A DNA stretch of 18,323 nt from CANHCC01 sp040381555 (GCA_040381555.1 JBEIHC010000056.1:1-18323), one strand, 5' to 3'; shown: positions 6,902 to 14,354, counted from the first letter of the stretch. Numbers and translations are program-made. The notes: generated by a model not told the origin, from the sequence alone.

Positions 6902-9139
6902 TCAAGCCCTATTCACCGAAAATACCCCTTGAACTTTCTTTAAGTTTTCCATCAACTTGGTCAGCTCATGGGCACTGTGAACGAATACTTTAAATACCCC
7001 CTCATATATTCCGTCCTCTGTATCTATGGTAATGCTTCGAATGTTGATTTTCATACTGAGAGATATTACTTTGATCAGATTGTTCATCATGCCAATTCTG
7101 TCCTCTCCAATAATTTTTATGCCTGCTAAGAATGCAATATCTTCCTCTTCTGTCCATCGGGTTTTGACAATGGAAGATCCAAAGTTGGACATTAATTTTT
7201 CTGCTTCCGGACAATTGGTTCTATGAATTTCAATCCCTCTTCTAGGAATAATTAAGCCTACAATTTCATCTCCCGGAATGGGCTGACAGCAGGGGGCAAA
7301 ATGATAATCAATATGCTCTAAGTCCTCTCCAATTACCAACATATCCGTATCAACGCCCCGTTTCTCCCGAATAAAGGATTCAAAGGTTTTAGGATCAGTT
7401 ACCTTATGAGTGCCCTCTTTGATGGTAGGCTTTGATTTATTCTGAATCTGATCTTTTCGAAGTTGAACCAACTCCTGTAATTTTTTGATATCAAGGCGAT
7501 GCGCTCCAAGTTGATAATAGAACTCAAATGAGTTTCGAATCTTAAAATGTGCCAAAATCACATTCATAAATTCATGATCCTCATGCACTCCCAGTGATTT
7601 TGCTTTCCAGTTAAAAATATCTTGTCCTCTGGCAGCAATAATTTTCTTTTGCTCTTTTATGGCCTCAGCTATTTTCTTTTTGGCCTTAGCGGACTGAGCA
7701 AAGTTCATCCATTCCTCCCTTACCTCTTCCTTCCGGGAGGTTATAATTTCAACCTGATCCCCATTTTTAAGCTGATAACTTAAAGGCACCAAACGCCCAT
7801 TGATCTTTGCACCAATACAGGAATTACCCACTTTTGTATGGATATCATAGGCAAAATCCAGTACACTGGATTTTCCAGGTAAAGTTTTCAAATCTCCTTT
7901 TGGCGTAAAAACATACACCTCATCAGAACTTAAATTAGATTTAAATTCATCCACAAACTCCAATGCACTCAGCTGAGGATTTTCCAACAGCTCATGAATA
8001 CGACCCAGCCATTGTTCAAAGGCCTTATCATCAAACCCTTTTTTATCCTTGTATTTCCAATGGGCGGCAAACCCTTTCTCTGCTTGGTCATCCATACGCT
8101 GTGTGCGGATCTGTACCTCTACCCATCTGCCTTTGGGGCCCATAACAGTTATATGCAAAGATTCATATCCATTACTTTTGGGTAAGGTTATCCAATCTCT
8201 TAGCCGCTCTAAATTGGGCATGTATTTTTCCGTCACCAAAGAATACGCTTTCCAGCAATCAGATTTCTCATTTTCAGGATTGGAAAGCAGGATAATTCTT
8301 ACCGCAAACAGATCAAAGACCTGATCAAAAGGAATCGATTGGGCAATCATTTTCCGGTTAATGGAGGAAATAGATTTAAATCGTCCCTTAATTTCAAATT
8401 TTAATCCGGCAACTTGAAGTGGATCGCGAATGCTTCGGACAAAGGCATTGATGTAATTTTTTTGATCATCCTTGTACTTACGCATTTTCTGGGTCACATC
8501 TCGATAAACCTTGGGCTCCAAATACTTAAGCGAAAGGTCTTCCAGTTCTGATTTAATATTATATAAACCCAACCGGTGGGCTAGGGGAGCATAGAGGTAA
8601 TGAGTTTCGGAGGCTATCTTTAATTGCTTCTCCCGCTTCATGTGGTCTAGGGTCCGCATGTTGTGAAGTCTGTCCGCTAATTTAACTAAGACCACCCGAA
8701 TGTCATCAGACAGGGTGAGGAGCATTTTTCGGAAATTCTCCGCTTGTTGAGAACTTTTATGGTCAAACACTCCAGAGATTTTGGTTAGTCCATCAATTAT
8801 GGAAGCCACGGTATTACCAAACTCTCTGCGTATATCCTCCACTTCGGCAAAAGTATCTTCTACTACATCATGCAGTAAAGCACAAATAATGGAGGTAGTA
8901 CCCAAGCCAATTTCCTTATTTACAATCCGGGCTACAGCAATTGGGTGAAAAATATAAGGTTCCCCAGATTTTCTTCGGGCATCTTTGTGCATTTCCATGC
9001 TGTATTCAAATGCCTTGCGGATTAATTTACGGTCCTCACTACTGGTGTGGTCATGGCAGGATTTGATTAATCCACGGTAAGCATTCAGGATATCGTTTTT
9101 TTCCTGCTCTAATTGTTCGGGTGTAAGAACTTTCGCCAT
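6902..9139 (-). CDS. rel: Bifunctional (p)ppGpp synthetase/hydrolase, RelA/SpoT family
   Basis: This stringent-response enzyme transfers pyrophosphate from ATP to GTP or GDP, and probably also hydrolyses (p)ppGpp. The protein has 745 residues from the ATG at 9139. The N-terminal HD hydrolase domain is intact: EPYIFHP with His65, HDVVED (90-95) and DRLHNMRT (156-163). The synthetase domain follows, with Asp276 in FDLFAVRII and Glu341 in VEVQIRT as the expected catalytic residues. Then come TGS (about 405-465, DEVYVFTPKGD), a CC-type segment HFAPCCQPIPGDEIVG, and a C-terminal ACT domain (about 670-745). The intact HDxxED suggests a bifunctional enzyme rather than a hydrolase-dead RelA. A GTG at 9154 could add five residues, but GGAAG spaced 8 bases before the ATG at 9139 favours the ATG. 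The gene converges on tRNA-Val. Confidence 0.96.
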   Translation of the reverse strand: MAKVLTPEQLEQEKNDILNAYRGLIKSCHDHTSSEDRKLIRKAFEYSMEMHKDARRKSGEPYIFHPIAVARIVNKEIGLGTTSIICALLHDVVEDTFAEVEDIRREFGNTVASIIDGLTKISGVFDHKSSQQAENFRKMLLTLSDDIRVVLVKLADRLHNMRTLDHMKREKQLKIASETHYLYAPLAHRLGLYNIKSELEDLSLKYLEPKVYRDVTQKMRKYKDDQKNYINAFVRSIRDPLQVAGLKFEIKGRFKSISSINRKMIAQSIPFDQVFDLFAVRIILLSNPENEKSDCWKAYSLVTEKYMPNLERLRDWITLPKSNGYESLHITVMGPKGRWVEVQIRTQRMDDQAEKGFAAHWKYKDKKGFDDKAFEQWLGRIHELLENPQLSALEFVDEFKSNLSSDEVYVFTPKGDLKTLPGKSSVLDFAYDIHTKVGNSCIGAKINGRLVPLSYQLKNGDQVEIITSRKEEVREEWMNFAQSAKAKKKIAEAIKEQKKIIAARGQDIFNWKAKSLGVHEDHEFMNVILAHFKIRNSFEFYYQLGAHRLDIKKLQELVQLRKDQIQNKSKPTIKEGTHKVTDPKTFESFIREKRGVDTDMLVIGEDLEHIDYHFAPCCQPIPGDEIVGLIIPRRGIEIHRTNCPEAEKLMSNFGSSIVKTRWTEEEDIAFLAGIKIIGEDRIGMMNNLIKVISLSMKINIRSITIDTEDGIYEGVFKVFVHSAHELTKLMENLKKVQGVFSVNRA

Positions 9140-9174
9140 AATGATGTCTTCCACTAAAGTACAAAAAAAGACTA

Positions 9175-9204
9175 TTGCTCAATGACGAAATTTTGCTAAT
9201 TTTG
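9175..9204 (+). promoter_or_regulatory. Promoter of tRNA-Leu(TAG)
   Basis: TTG (9175-9177) and a full-match -7 box TAATTTTG (9197-9204) are separated by 19 bases, the expected Bacteroidota layout. Transcription would start about 30 bases before the tRNA. Confidence 0.7.
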
Positions 9205-9239
9205 CATTTCCAATAAGAATAAACATTCGATTGGGTTAT

Positions 9240-9321
9240 GCGGATGTGGCGAAATTGGCAGACGCACCAGACTTAGGATCTGGCGCCGCAAGGCATGGGG
9301 GTTCAAGTCCCTTCATCCGCA
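9240..9321 (+). tRNA. tRNA-Leu (anticodon TAG)
   Basis: The acceptor GCGGATG (9240-9246) pairs with CATCCGC (9314-9320), and the discriminator is A9321. The anticodon stem CCAGA/TCTGG closes CTTAGGA, giving TAG, which reads CTA/CTN leucine. The long variable arm expected of a class II tRNA is present (GCGCCGCAAGGCAT region), with T-arm GGTTCAAGTCC. CCA is not encoded. Confidence 0.96.
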
Positions 9322-9330
9322 CTGATTGCA

Positions 9331-9363
9331 CCTTGTAAGCCTATCCAGGCTTACAAGGTTTTT
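9331..9363 (+). terminator. Terminator of tRNA-Leu(TAG)
   Basis: The perfect 12-base arms ccttgtaagcct (9331-9342) and its complement (9347-9358) enclose a 4-base loop, followed by five T. It stands only 24 bases before the trigger factor start codon, so it may also influence tig expression. Confidence 0.9.
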
Positions 9364-9386
9364 CATTAACTATAAATCTCGAAACC

Positions 9387-10727
9387 TTGAACATCACCCT
9401 CCAAGAAACGGCTCCCCTACAACACACAATTACCATTGAGGTAATTTCAGACGACTATTCTGAAAGAGTACGCAAATCACTTGCAGAAATCTCCCGGAAA
9501 GCCAACATGCCCGGATTCAGACCCGGAAAAGTACCCGTCGGAATCGTTCGCAAAATGTATGGTCAAGAAGTTTTACGCGAACAATTGAATAAAATACTTC
9601 AGGAAAGTATTGACCAATATATCAACGAAAATAAAATTCAACTGCTGGGCTATCCCTTACCGATTCCTGCTGATATCACTGATTTTGACCCAGATAAAGG
9701 CCATGTCTTCACCTTTCAATTTGAAATTGGCAGACAACCTGAAATCAACTTAAATCTAACTATTCCCAACTTAGTAGAGTATGAGGTGGGTCTAGATGAT
9801 GATTATCTTGATAAAGAATTGAAACTCCTTCAAAATCGTTTTGGTAAAATGACCAACACCGAAGTAGCGGAGTCTGGAGATTATTTGTTTGGGAAAATTG
9901 AAGAAGTAGATGACAATGGTCAAGTGATAGAGGGTGGAATCTCCAATAAGTTTACGCTAAATCCCAATTTCTTAGATTCGCTTCCAAGTAAGGGCTTTCC
10001 TAAAGGAATTAAAATAGGAGAAGTGATTAGCTTGGACTTGAAAAAACTCCTTAAAGGCGTCAAAAAAAGAGCGATGATGTTAGGTATGTCCTTGAGCCGC
10101 TACAATCAAGAAGGTCAGTCAAAGCGAATCCAGTTTACGGTTGAGAAGATTAACCACTATGAGCCAGCAGAAATCAATGAGGACTTATACAAGAAGGTGT
10201 TTCCAGGAAATGATACTCCTGAAAATGAAGCGGACTTCAAGGATAAACTAAAAAGTTCTATTGAGGAATACTTAAATGTTGAAGCTAAAAAGTTATTTAT
10301 CTATGAGCTTCAAGAAGCAATAGTTGCAGCCCATTCTTTTGATTTACCAGGATCGTTTTTGAAGAAGTGGTTAGCTCAACAGGAAGAAAATAAAAGAACT
10401 CCAGAAGAAATAGAATCCAGCTTTCCCGCTTGGGAACAAGAGCTTCGATGGTCCATTTTAAAAAACACCCTGATTCGTCATTTTGATAACCTTCGGGTAA
10501 CAGAAGATGAAATCCGTCAGGAAGCCAAAAACAGAGCCAGCCAAATGCTTGGAGGAGGAATGGACGAAGAGCAATTAGAAGCCTTCATACCCTATTTCCT
10601 TAAAAATGAAGACTCCTATAACCAAATGTATGAAGGGTTACTGCAGGATAAACTGATTTCAAAACTCAGGGAAACTGTCAATGTAGCCAAACAGTCTGTT
10701 TCAGCTACTCAGTTTAATCAATCATAG
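9387..10727 (+). CDS. tig: Trigger factor, ribosome-associated chaperone
   Basis: Trigger factor binds near the ribosomal exit tunnel and shields nascent chains. The 446-residue protein has the N-terminal ribosome-binding domain with the signature GFRPGKVP (43-50). A middle region (about 150-245) sits at the place of the FKBP-type prolyl isomerase and looks divergent. A helical C-terminal chaperone domain follows. The start is TTG at 9387 (MNITLQ..., typical of the family). No in-frame ATG or GTG lies between it and the upstream terminator, and no clear Shine-Dalgarno sequence is visible. Only 23 bases separate the tRNA-Leu terminator from the start, and no TAnnTTTG box is visible there, so transcription may depend on read-through. 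It precedes clpP and clpX, a widely conserved order. Confidence 0.95.
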   Translation: MNITLQETAPLQHTITIEVISDDYSERVRKSLAEISRKANMPGFRPGKVPVGIVRKMYGQEVLREQLNKILQESIDQYINENKIQLLGYPLPIPADITDFDPDKGHVFTFQFEIGRQPEINLNLTIPNLVEYEVGLDDDYLDKELKLLQNRFGKMTNTEVAESGDYLFGKIEEVDDNGQVIEGGISNKFTLNPNFLDSLPSKGFPKGIKIGEVISLDLKKLLKGVKKRAMMLGMSLSRYNQEGQSKRIQFTVEKINHYEPAEINEDLYKKVFPGNDTPENEADFKDKLKSSIEEYLNVEAKKLFIYELQEAIVAAHSFDLPGSFLKKWLAQQEENKRTPEEIESSFPAWEQELRWSILKNTLIRHFDNLRVTEDEIRQEAKNRASQMLGGGMDEEQLEAFIPYFLKNEDSYNQMYEGLLQDKLISKLRETVNVAKQSVSATQFNQS

Positions 10728-10864
10728 TATGTTTGCTAGGGCTTAATTTTCCAGATTATCCTGGAACAATTTGTCCTGCTTTTCGTTTGGTTTTTTGAAT
10801 TGTGGAAAAAATTAGTCGCTTTCCAAATTCAGGAAGTATCTTTATGACTCAAAACCACTAAAAT

Positions 10865-11557
10865 ATGTTCAGTTCCGAATTTCAAAAGTACGCAGTCAAA
10901 CATAAAGGAATCAGTAGTCATACTTTGCATGATTATGTGAGCGCCGTCAATACCAGTATTGTTGGATTAACCCCTAACATCATAGAAGAGCGTTCCCTGA
11001 ATGTGGCTGTCATGGATGTGTTCTCTCGCTTGATGATGGATCGCATCATTTTCCTAGGTCATGCTATCGATGATTATGTGGCCAATATTGTTTGTGCTCA
11101 GTTGCTTTTTCTTGAATCTGCAGATGCTTCTCGCGATGTATATGTATATGTAAACTCTCCAGGAGGATCTGTATATGCTGGTCTGGGAATATATGATACT
11201 ATGCACTACATCAAACCAGATGTAGCAACTATTTGTACCGGTATGGCAGCTTCCATGGGGGCTGTTTTATTGGCTGCTGGAACAGCAGGTAAAAGATCCG
11301 GATTAAAGCACTCTCGTGTTATGATTCACCAGCCATTGGGTGGCGCTCAAGGACAAGCTTCAGATATCGCCATTGTGCATGATGAAATACAAAAACTCAA
11401 AAAGGAATTGTACGAAATCCTAGCTAAGCATACTGGTCAAACTTATGAAAAAATTTGGGCGGACTCCGATAGAGATTGTTGGATGCGTGCGGATGAAGCT
11501 AAGGCTTATGGACTTATTGATGAAGTATTGCCGAATCGCACTGACCTGAAATCCTAA
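10865..11557 (+). CDS. clpP: ATP-dependent Clp protease proteolytic subunit
   Basis: This serine protease forms the tetradecameric chamber that degrades substrates fed by ClpX. The 230-residue protein has Ser130 in GMAASMGA, His155 in RVMIHQPLGG and Asp204 in DSDRDCWM, spaced as in E. coli ClpP (His to Asp 49 residues), so the catalytic triad is complete. The first ~30 residues extend beyond the conserved core and may include a propeptide. The ATG at 10865 is the first in frame. clpX follows after only 2 bases, so the two are surely co-transcribed. The 137 bases between tig and clpP hold a TATGTTTG at 10728-10735, a possible -7 box without a matching TTG. Confidence 0.97.
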   Translation: MFSSEFQKYAVKHKGISSHTLHDYVSAVNTSIVGLTPNIIEERSLNVAVMDVFSRLMMDRIIFLGHAIDDYVANIVCAQLLFLESADASRDVYVYVNSPGGSVYAGLGIYDTMHYIKPDVATICTGMAASMGAVLLAAGTAGKRSGLKHSRVMIHQPLGGAQGQASDIAIVHDEIQKLKKELYEILAKHTGQTYEKIWADSDRDCWMRADEAKAYGLIDEVLPNRTDLKS

Positions 11558-11559
11558 AC

Positions 11560-12843
11560 ATGGCCCCAATTGCAAGGTGTAACTTTTGTGGACGCCCACA
11601 AGATTATAATATTCTGTTAATTCCCGGTCAAAAAGGAGCCAATATTTGTGCAGATTGTATCGAAACTGCACACAATCACCTGAAGGAAGAGTTCGCTGCT
11701 CTTCAGTCAAAATCTAAATCCGCTTCTGCTACTTCCAGCATTCAACTGTTGACCCCAAAACAAATTAAGGCGCATTTGGATGAATATGTGATTGGTCAGG
11801 ATGAAGCTAAAAAGGTCTTGGCAGTAGCCGTTCACAATCACTACAAACGATTGCTCTTCAAACAGAATAAACCGCAAGGAAAAGATACCGAAGGGGAAGA
11901 AATTGAAATTGAAAAAAGCAATATTCTGTTAGCTGGGCCTACAGGTACAGGCAAAACCTTAATGGCTAGAACGCTCGCCAAAGTGCTGAATGTTCCTTTT
12001 TGTATCGCGGATGCCACAGTTTTGACCGAAGCAGGCTATGTCGGAGAGGATGTGGAGAGTATTTTAGTAAGATTGCTTCAAGCTGCAGAATATAATGTGG
12101 AAGCCGCCCAAAAAGGAATTGTTTACATTGATGAGGTAGATAAAATAGCCAGAAGAGCTGACAATCCCTCTATTACCCGGGATGTGAGCGGAGAAGGGGT
12201 GCAGCAAGCTCTATTAAAATTACTGGAAGGTACGGTTTCAAATGTTCCACCAAAAGGAGGACGAAAGCATCCGGACCAACCTATGGTACAAATTGATACC
12301 TCACAAATTCTATTTATCTGTGGTGGTGCTTTTGATGGACTGGAAAAAATAATCTCCAAAAGACTCTCTGTTCAAACAGTTGGATTCAACCGAAATAAAA
12401 CACAGGAAGATTTGCTCCATGAGAATATGTTCCGTTATGTGCAACCCAATGATCTAAAGAAATTTGGACTTATTCCTGAATTGATTGGAAGAATGCCCGT
12501 ATTGTCTTTCTTAGATCCATTAGACAAACCTGCACTCAGAAGAATTCTGACCGAACCTAAAAACGCCATCGTTCGACAGTTCATTCGCTTATTTCAAATG
12601 GAAGGAGTTAAGCTAAACTTTGAACCCGAAGCTCTGGATTTTATCGTTGACCAGACCGATGAGCTAAAGCTTGGAGCTCGAGGTCTTCGCTCTATTTTGG
12701 AAGTAATCATGAGAGATTCCATGTATAATCTTCCTGGAGAGAAAATAAAAAAATATACCGTAAGCCGAGAAATGGCGGAATCAGAATTTCGTCAGTCTGC
12801 ATTGGGCATTATGAAGTCGGCAGAAATGTTGGCAGCGAGTTAA
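11560..12843 (+). CDS. clpX: ATP-dependent Clp protease ATP-binding subunit ClpX
   Basis: This hexameric AAA+ unfoldase delivers tagged proteins to ClpP. In 427 residues it shows the N-terminal zinc-binding domain (Cys7, Cys10, Cys30, Cys33), Walker A GPTGTGKT (126-133), pore loop GYVG (159-162), Walker B with Asp191-Glu192 in YIDEVDKIA, an RKH-type loop in GGRKHP (233-238) and sensor 2 in LGARGLRSI. The ClpP-docking tripeptide, I/L-G-F in most ClpX proteins, reads VGF here (274-276, in VQTVGFNRNK). That is a conservative change which should still dock. Start and spacing to clpP (2 bases) indicate one operon. Confidence 0.98.
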   Translation: MAPIARCNFCGRPQDYNILLIPGQKGANICADCIETAHNHLKEEFAALQSKSKSASATSSIQLLTPKQIKAHLDEYVIGQDEAKKVLAVAVHNHYKRLLFKQNKPQGKDTEGEEIEIEKSNILLAGPTGTGKTLMARTLAKVLNVPFCIADATVLTEAGYVGEDVESILVRLLQAAEYNVEAAQKGIVYIDEVDKIARRADNPSITRDVSGEGVQQALLKLLEGTVSNVPPKGGRKHPDQPMVQIDTSQILFICGGAFDGLEKIISKRLSVQTVGFNRNKTQEDLLHENMFRYVQPNDLKKFGLIPELIGRMPVLSFLDPLDKPALRRILTEPKNAIVRQFIRLFQMEGVKLNFEPEALDFIVDQTDELKLGARGLRSILEVIMRDSMYNLPGEKIKKYTVSREMAESEFRQSALGIMKSAEMLAAS

Positions 12844-12870
12844 ACGACTTTTTGTTAGAATAAGGCAATG

Positions 12871-12906
12871 CTAAGTTTTGAGTAAAGTCACTTGGGCTTT
12901 ACTTAG
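12871..12906 (+). terminator. Weak hairpin after clpX, possible terminator
   Basis: agtaaag (12881-12887) pairs with ctttact (12897-12903) around a 9-base loop, and ctaag/cttag lies outside it. It sits about 30 bases after the clpX stop. No T tract follows, so termination by this hairpin is uncertain. Confidence 0.35.
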
Positions 12907-12943
12907 GAATTAATTGCAGACTATAGATTTACCCTAAGCCCCA

Positions 12944-12995
12944 CGCTTGCAGCAAGCAAGCATGGGCTTGTGGGTGGAAAAACTTGCTGCAAGCG
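12944..12995. repeat. Intergenic palindrome between clpX and the S23-type gene
   Basis: cgcttgcagcaag (12944-12956) and its exact reverse complement (12983-12995) form a 13-base stem. Further partial complementarity extends inside and outside (tgggct near 12963 with agccca near 13002; gtggaaaa with ttttcc). The stretch 12907-13079 holds no supported gene. It lies between convergent genes. Confidence 0.7.
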
Positions 12996-13079
12996 GGTAC
13001 AGCCCAACTATTTTCCCTCCACCCCCAGCTACAACACGAAAGCATCCGCTGTTTGGGGTAAGCGAGCTTGCACACTCTC

Positions 13080-13430
13080 TTATTTCTCCAGATTCCGAAT
13101 CATGGAGAAGAGGATGCGGGAGAGTTCGTCGGCTTCCTGGTATAGAGTAGTATAAAGTTCAGACGAAATAAGATTCTCTGTTGTTAGAAAATCGAGGATA
13201 GCTACACATTCAAATATAGAGCCTCTAGAAATGGTAAAGAAGTTTCGCCGGTCGGGTTTACTAAATCGGCTGGATCCTTCTGCAATGTTGAGCATGATGC
13301 TAAAAGAAGCTCTGCGGAATTGATTTCTGGTAACCGCGTCTATATTCGGATTCTTCTGTAAAAAATGGTAAACAAGGGCATTGAATTTTTTCGCTTTTTG
13401 ATACACTTCAAGTTTTTCAAAATCAAACAT
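13080..13430 (-). CDS. Four-helix bundle protein, S23 / 23S rRNA intervening-sequence family
   Basis: This 116-residue all-helical protein belongs to the family first found inside intervening sequences of 23S rRNA genes and common as stand-alone genes in Bacteroidota. Diagnostic stretches are FEKLEVYQKAKKF near the N-terminus, QFRRASFSIMLNIAEGSS (58-75) and ISRGSIFECVAILDF (87-101), with a helical C-terminus. There is no signal peptide or catalytic motif. Its function is unknown; related proteins form pentamers that bind nucleic acid as accessory factors of diversity-generating retroelements, but no reverse transcriptase or template repeat is present here. The gene is isolated, flanked by palindromes and low-complexity repeats. 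The start is ATG at 13430. Confidence 0.88.
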   Translation of the reverse strand: MFDFEKLEVYQKAKKFNALVYHFLQKNPNIDAVTRNQFRRASFSIMLNIAEGSSRFSKPDRRNFFTISRGSIFECVAILDFLTTENLISSELYTTLYQEADELSRILFSMIRNLEK

Positions 13431-13526
13431 GGCGATTAAAGGGTGTTTTTTTAAGTTTTAAAACGCTAGAATGGCTTTCATGGTGTATAAACGCGCAATT
13501 TCCTGTCCAATAACAAATGCGAAAGT

Positions 13527-13550
13527 AGATTCGCGATGCTTCGCGAATCT
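13527..13550. repeat. Perfect 10-base hairpin upstream of the S23-type gene
   Basis: agattcgcga (13527-13536) and its exact complement (13541-13550) enclose the loop tgct. It lies in the gene-free stretch 13431-13721, about 100 bases upstream of the S23-type start codon. No T tract follows on either strand, so its role is open. Confidence 0.7.
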
Positions 13551-13562
13551 CATATGGGAGCA

Positions 13563-13672
13563 AGTGTGAGAGCGAGATAAGAGTGGAAAAACAGAACGAG
13601 AGTGAGTTTGAGAACGAGTATGAGAGTGAGTGTGAGAGCGAGAGAAGAGTGGAAAAACAGAGCGAGAGTGAG
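13563..13672. repeat. Low-complexity direct repeat, 44-base units
   Basis: Unit one (13563-13606) and unit two (13629-13672) match at 42 of 44 bases, offset by 66. Both consist of gagtgag/gagagcgag purine-rich sequence with an internal ggaaaaacag. The connecting 22 bases are also gag-rich. The strand is almost purely purine, and any open reading frames across it are repeat artefacts. Confidence 0.8.
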
Positions 13673-13719
13673 ACCGAAAATCGCTTACGCGCTCTCGCTC
13701 TCACTCTCGCTCTGTTTTT
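13653..13719 (-). terminator. Hairpin downstream of tRNA-Leu(TAA)
   Basis: Bases 13653-13672 and 13700-13719 are exact reverse complements over 20 bases, with a 27-base loop. The arm on the right begins 3 bases after the tRNA 3' end on the minus strand, and the left arm ends in T5 in that direction, which fits a terminator. One arm is the end of the second direct-repeat unit, so the terminator and the repeat share sequence. Confidence 0.65.
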
Positions 13720-13721
13720 CG

Positions 13722-13807
13722 TACCGGGAGCGGGAATCGAACCCGCACAGCCGTTTCGGGCCACAGGATTTTAAGTCCTGCGTGTCTACCAGTTTCACCA
13801 TCCCGGC
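13722..13807 (-). tRNA. tRNA-Leu (anticodon TAA)
   Basis: On the minus strand the acceptor GCCGGGA pairs with TCCCGGT (first pair G-U), and the discriminator is A. The anticodon stem CAGGA/TCCTG closes CTTAAAA, giving TAA, which reads TTA leucine. A long variable arm (GTGGCCCGAAACGGCTGT region) marks a class II tRNA, with T-arm GGTTCGATTCC. CCA is not encoded. The size is 86 bases. Confidence 0.95.
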
Positions 13808-13808
13808 G

Positions 13809-13849
13809 AAAATGAAAAGCGAGAATGGAGTATTCTCGCTTTTCATTTT
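13809..13849. terminator. Hairpin between tRNA-Gly and tRNA-Leu
   Basis: aaaatgaaaagcgagaat (13809-13826) and its exact complement (13832-13849) form an 18-base stem with loop ggagt. It fills almost the whole gap between the two tRNAs. The T-rich 3' arm could end the tRNA-Gly transcript, or the hairpin may separate the tRNAs during processing of a joint transcript. Confidence 0.6.
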
Positions 13850-13851
13850 TG

Positions 13852-13924
13852 AGCGGGAAAAGAGACTCGAACTCTCGACCCTAACCTTGGCAAGGTTATG
13901 CTCTACCAACTGAGCTATTCCCGC
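13852..13924 (-). tRNA. tRNA-Gly (anticodon GCC)
   Basis: On the minus strand the acceptor GCGGGAA pairs with TTCCCGC, and the discriminator is T. The D-arm is AGCTCAGTTGGTAGAGC. The anticodon stem TAACC/GGTTA closes TTGCCAA, giving GCC, which reads GGC and GGT glycine. The T-arm is GAGTTCGAGTC. CCA is not encoded. The size is 73 bases. Confidence 0.96.
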
Positions 13925-13937
13925 TTAAAATGTTGTA

Positions 13938-13968
13938 CAAAAGTAATATTCTATTGGAAACAAGTCAA
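13938..13968 (-). promoter_or_regulatory. Promoter of tRNA-Gly
   Basis: On the minus strand TTG (13968-13966) stands 20 bases before TACTTTTG (13945-13938), a full match to TAnnTTTG. Transcription would start a few bases before the tRNA-Gly 5' end at 13924. It lies in the 64 bases between rplS and the tRNA. Confidence 0.65.
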
Positions 13969-13988
13969 GTTTCCAGCGAAAAAAAATA

Positions 13989-14354
13989 CTACTTTGTTGA
14001 CTTAACGATTCTTTCTTTAATACGAGCAGATTTACCACTCAAGCCACGAAGATAAAATAACTTCGCACGACGAACAGCGCCTCTTTTCAATACTTCGATT
14101 TTGTCAATGTTAGGAGAGAATAAAGGAAAAATCCTTTCTACGCCTGTTCCATTGGATACTTTCCGTACCATAAAGGTCTGAGTAGCTCCAACACCAGAAC
14201 GGGCAATCACAACCCCTTGATATTGCTGAATACGCTCCTTGTTTCCTTCTACAATTCGCACATGCACATTTACGGTATCTCCAGCCTTGAAAGAAGGAAT
14301 TTCCTTATTCAAAGTTTCGGACTGGATTAAATCAATTAAGTCTTTCGTGGACAT
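13989..14354 (-). CDS. rplS: Large subunit ribosomal protein L19
   Basis: L19 sits at the interface of the 30S and 50S subunits. The 121-residue protein shows the family core: IPSFKAGDTVNVHVRIVEG, RIQQYQGVVIAR, the NGTGVERIFPLFSPNI segment and a basic C-terminus RRAKLFYLRGLSGKSARI. The ATG at 14354 is chosen. An upstream in-frame TTG at 14387 would add 11 unrelated residues and lies inside the candidate -7 box. The gene follows trmD at 50 bases in the same direction, the usual trmD-rplS order. The rpsP and rimM genes often found upstream in other bacteria are absent here. Confidence 0.97.
   Translation of the reverse strand: MSTKDLIDLIQSETLNKEIPSFKAGDTVNVHVRIVEGNKERIQQYQGVVIARSGVGATQTFMVRKVSNGTGVERIFPLFSPNIDKIEVLKRGAVRRAKLFYLRGLSGKSARIKERIVKSTK

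Noticed and set aside
7002..8324. Small frames inside the rel gene on both strands
   Set aside because: They overlap a well-supported 745-residue enzyme and have no independent features.
9140..9154. GTG at 9154 as the start of rel
   Set aside because: GGAAG is correctly spaced for the ATG at 9139, and the five extra residues are not conserved family sequence. It cannot be fully excluded.
13080..13430. Diversity-generating retroelement, because the S23-type protein resembles its accessory subunit
   Set aside because: No reverse transcriptase, template repeat or variable repeat is present in the window.
13423..13913. Several open frames across the purine-rich repeat and the two tRNAs, on both strands
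   Set aside because: They are composed of repeat (Ser/Glu/Arg alternation) and tRNA sequence, with no protein-like features.
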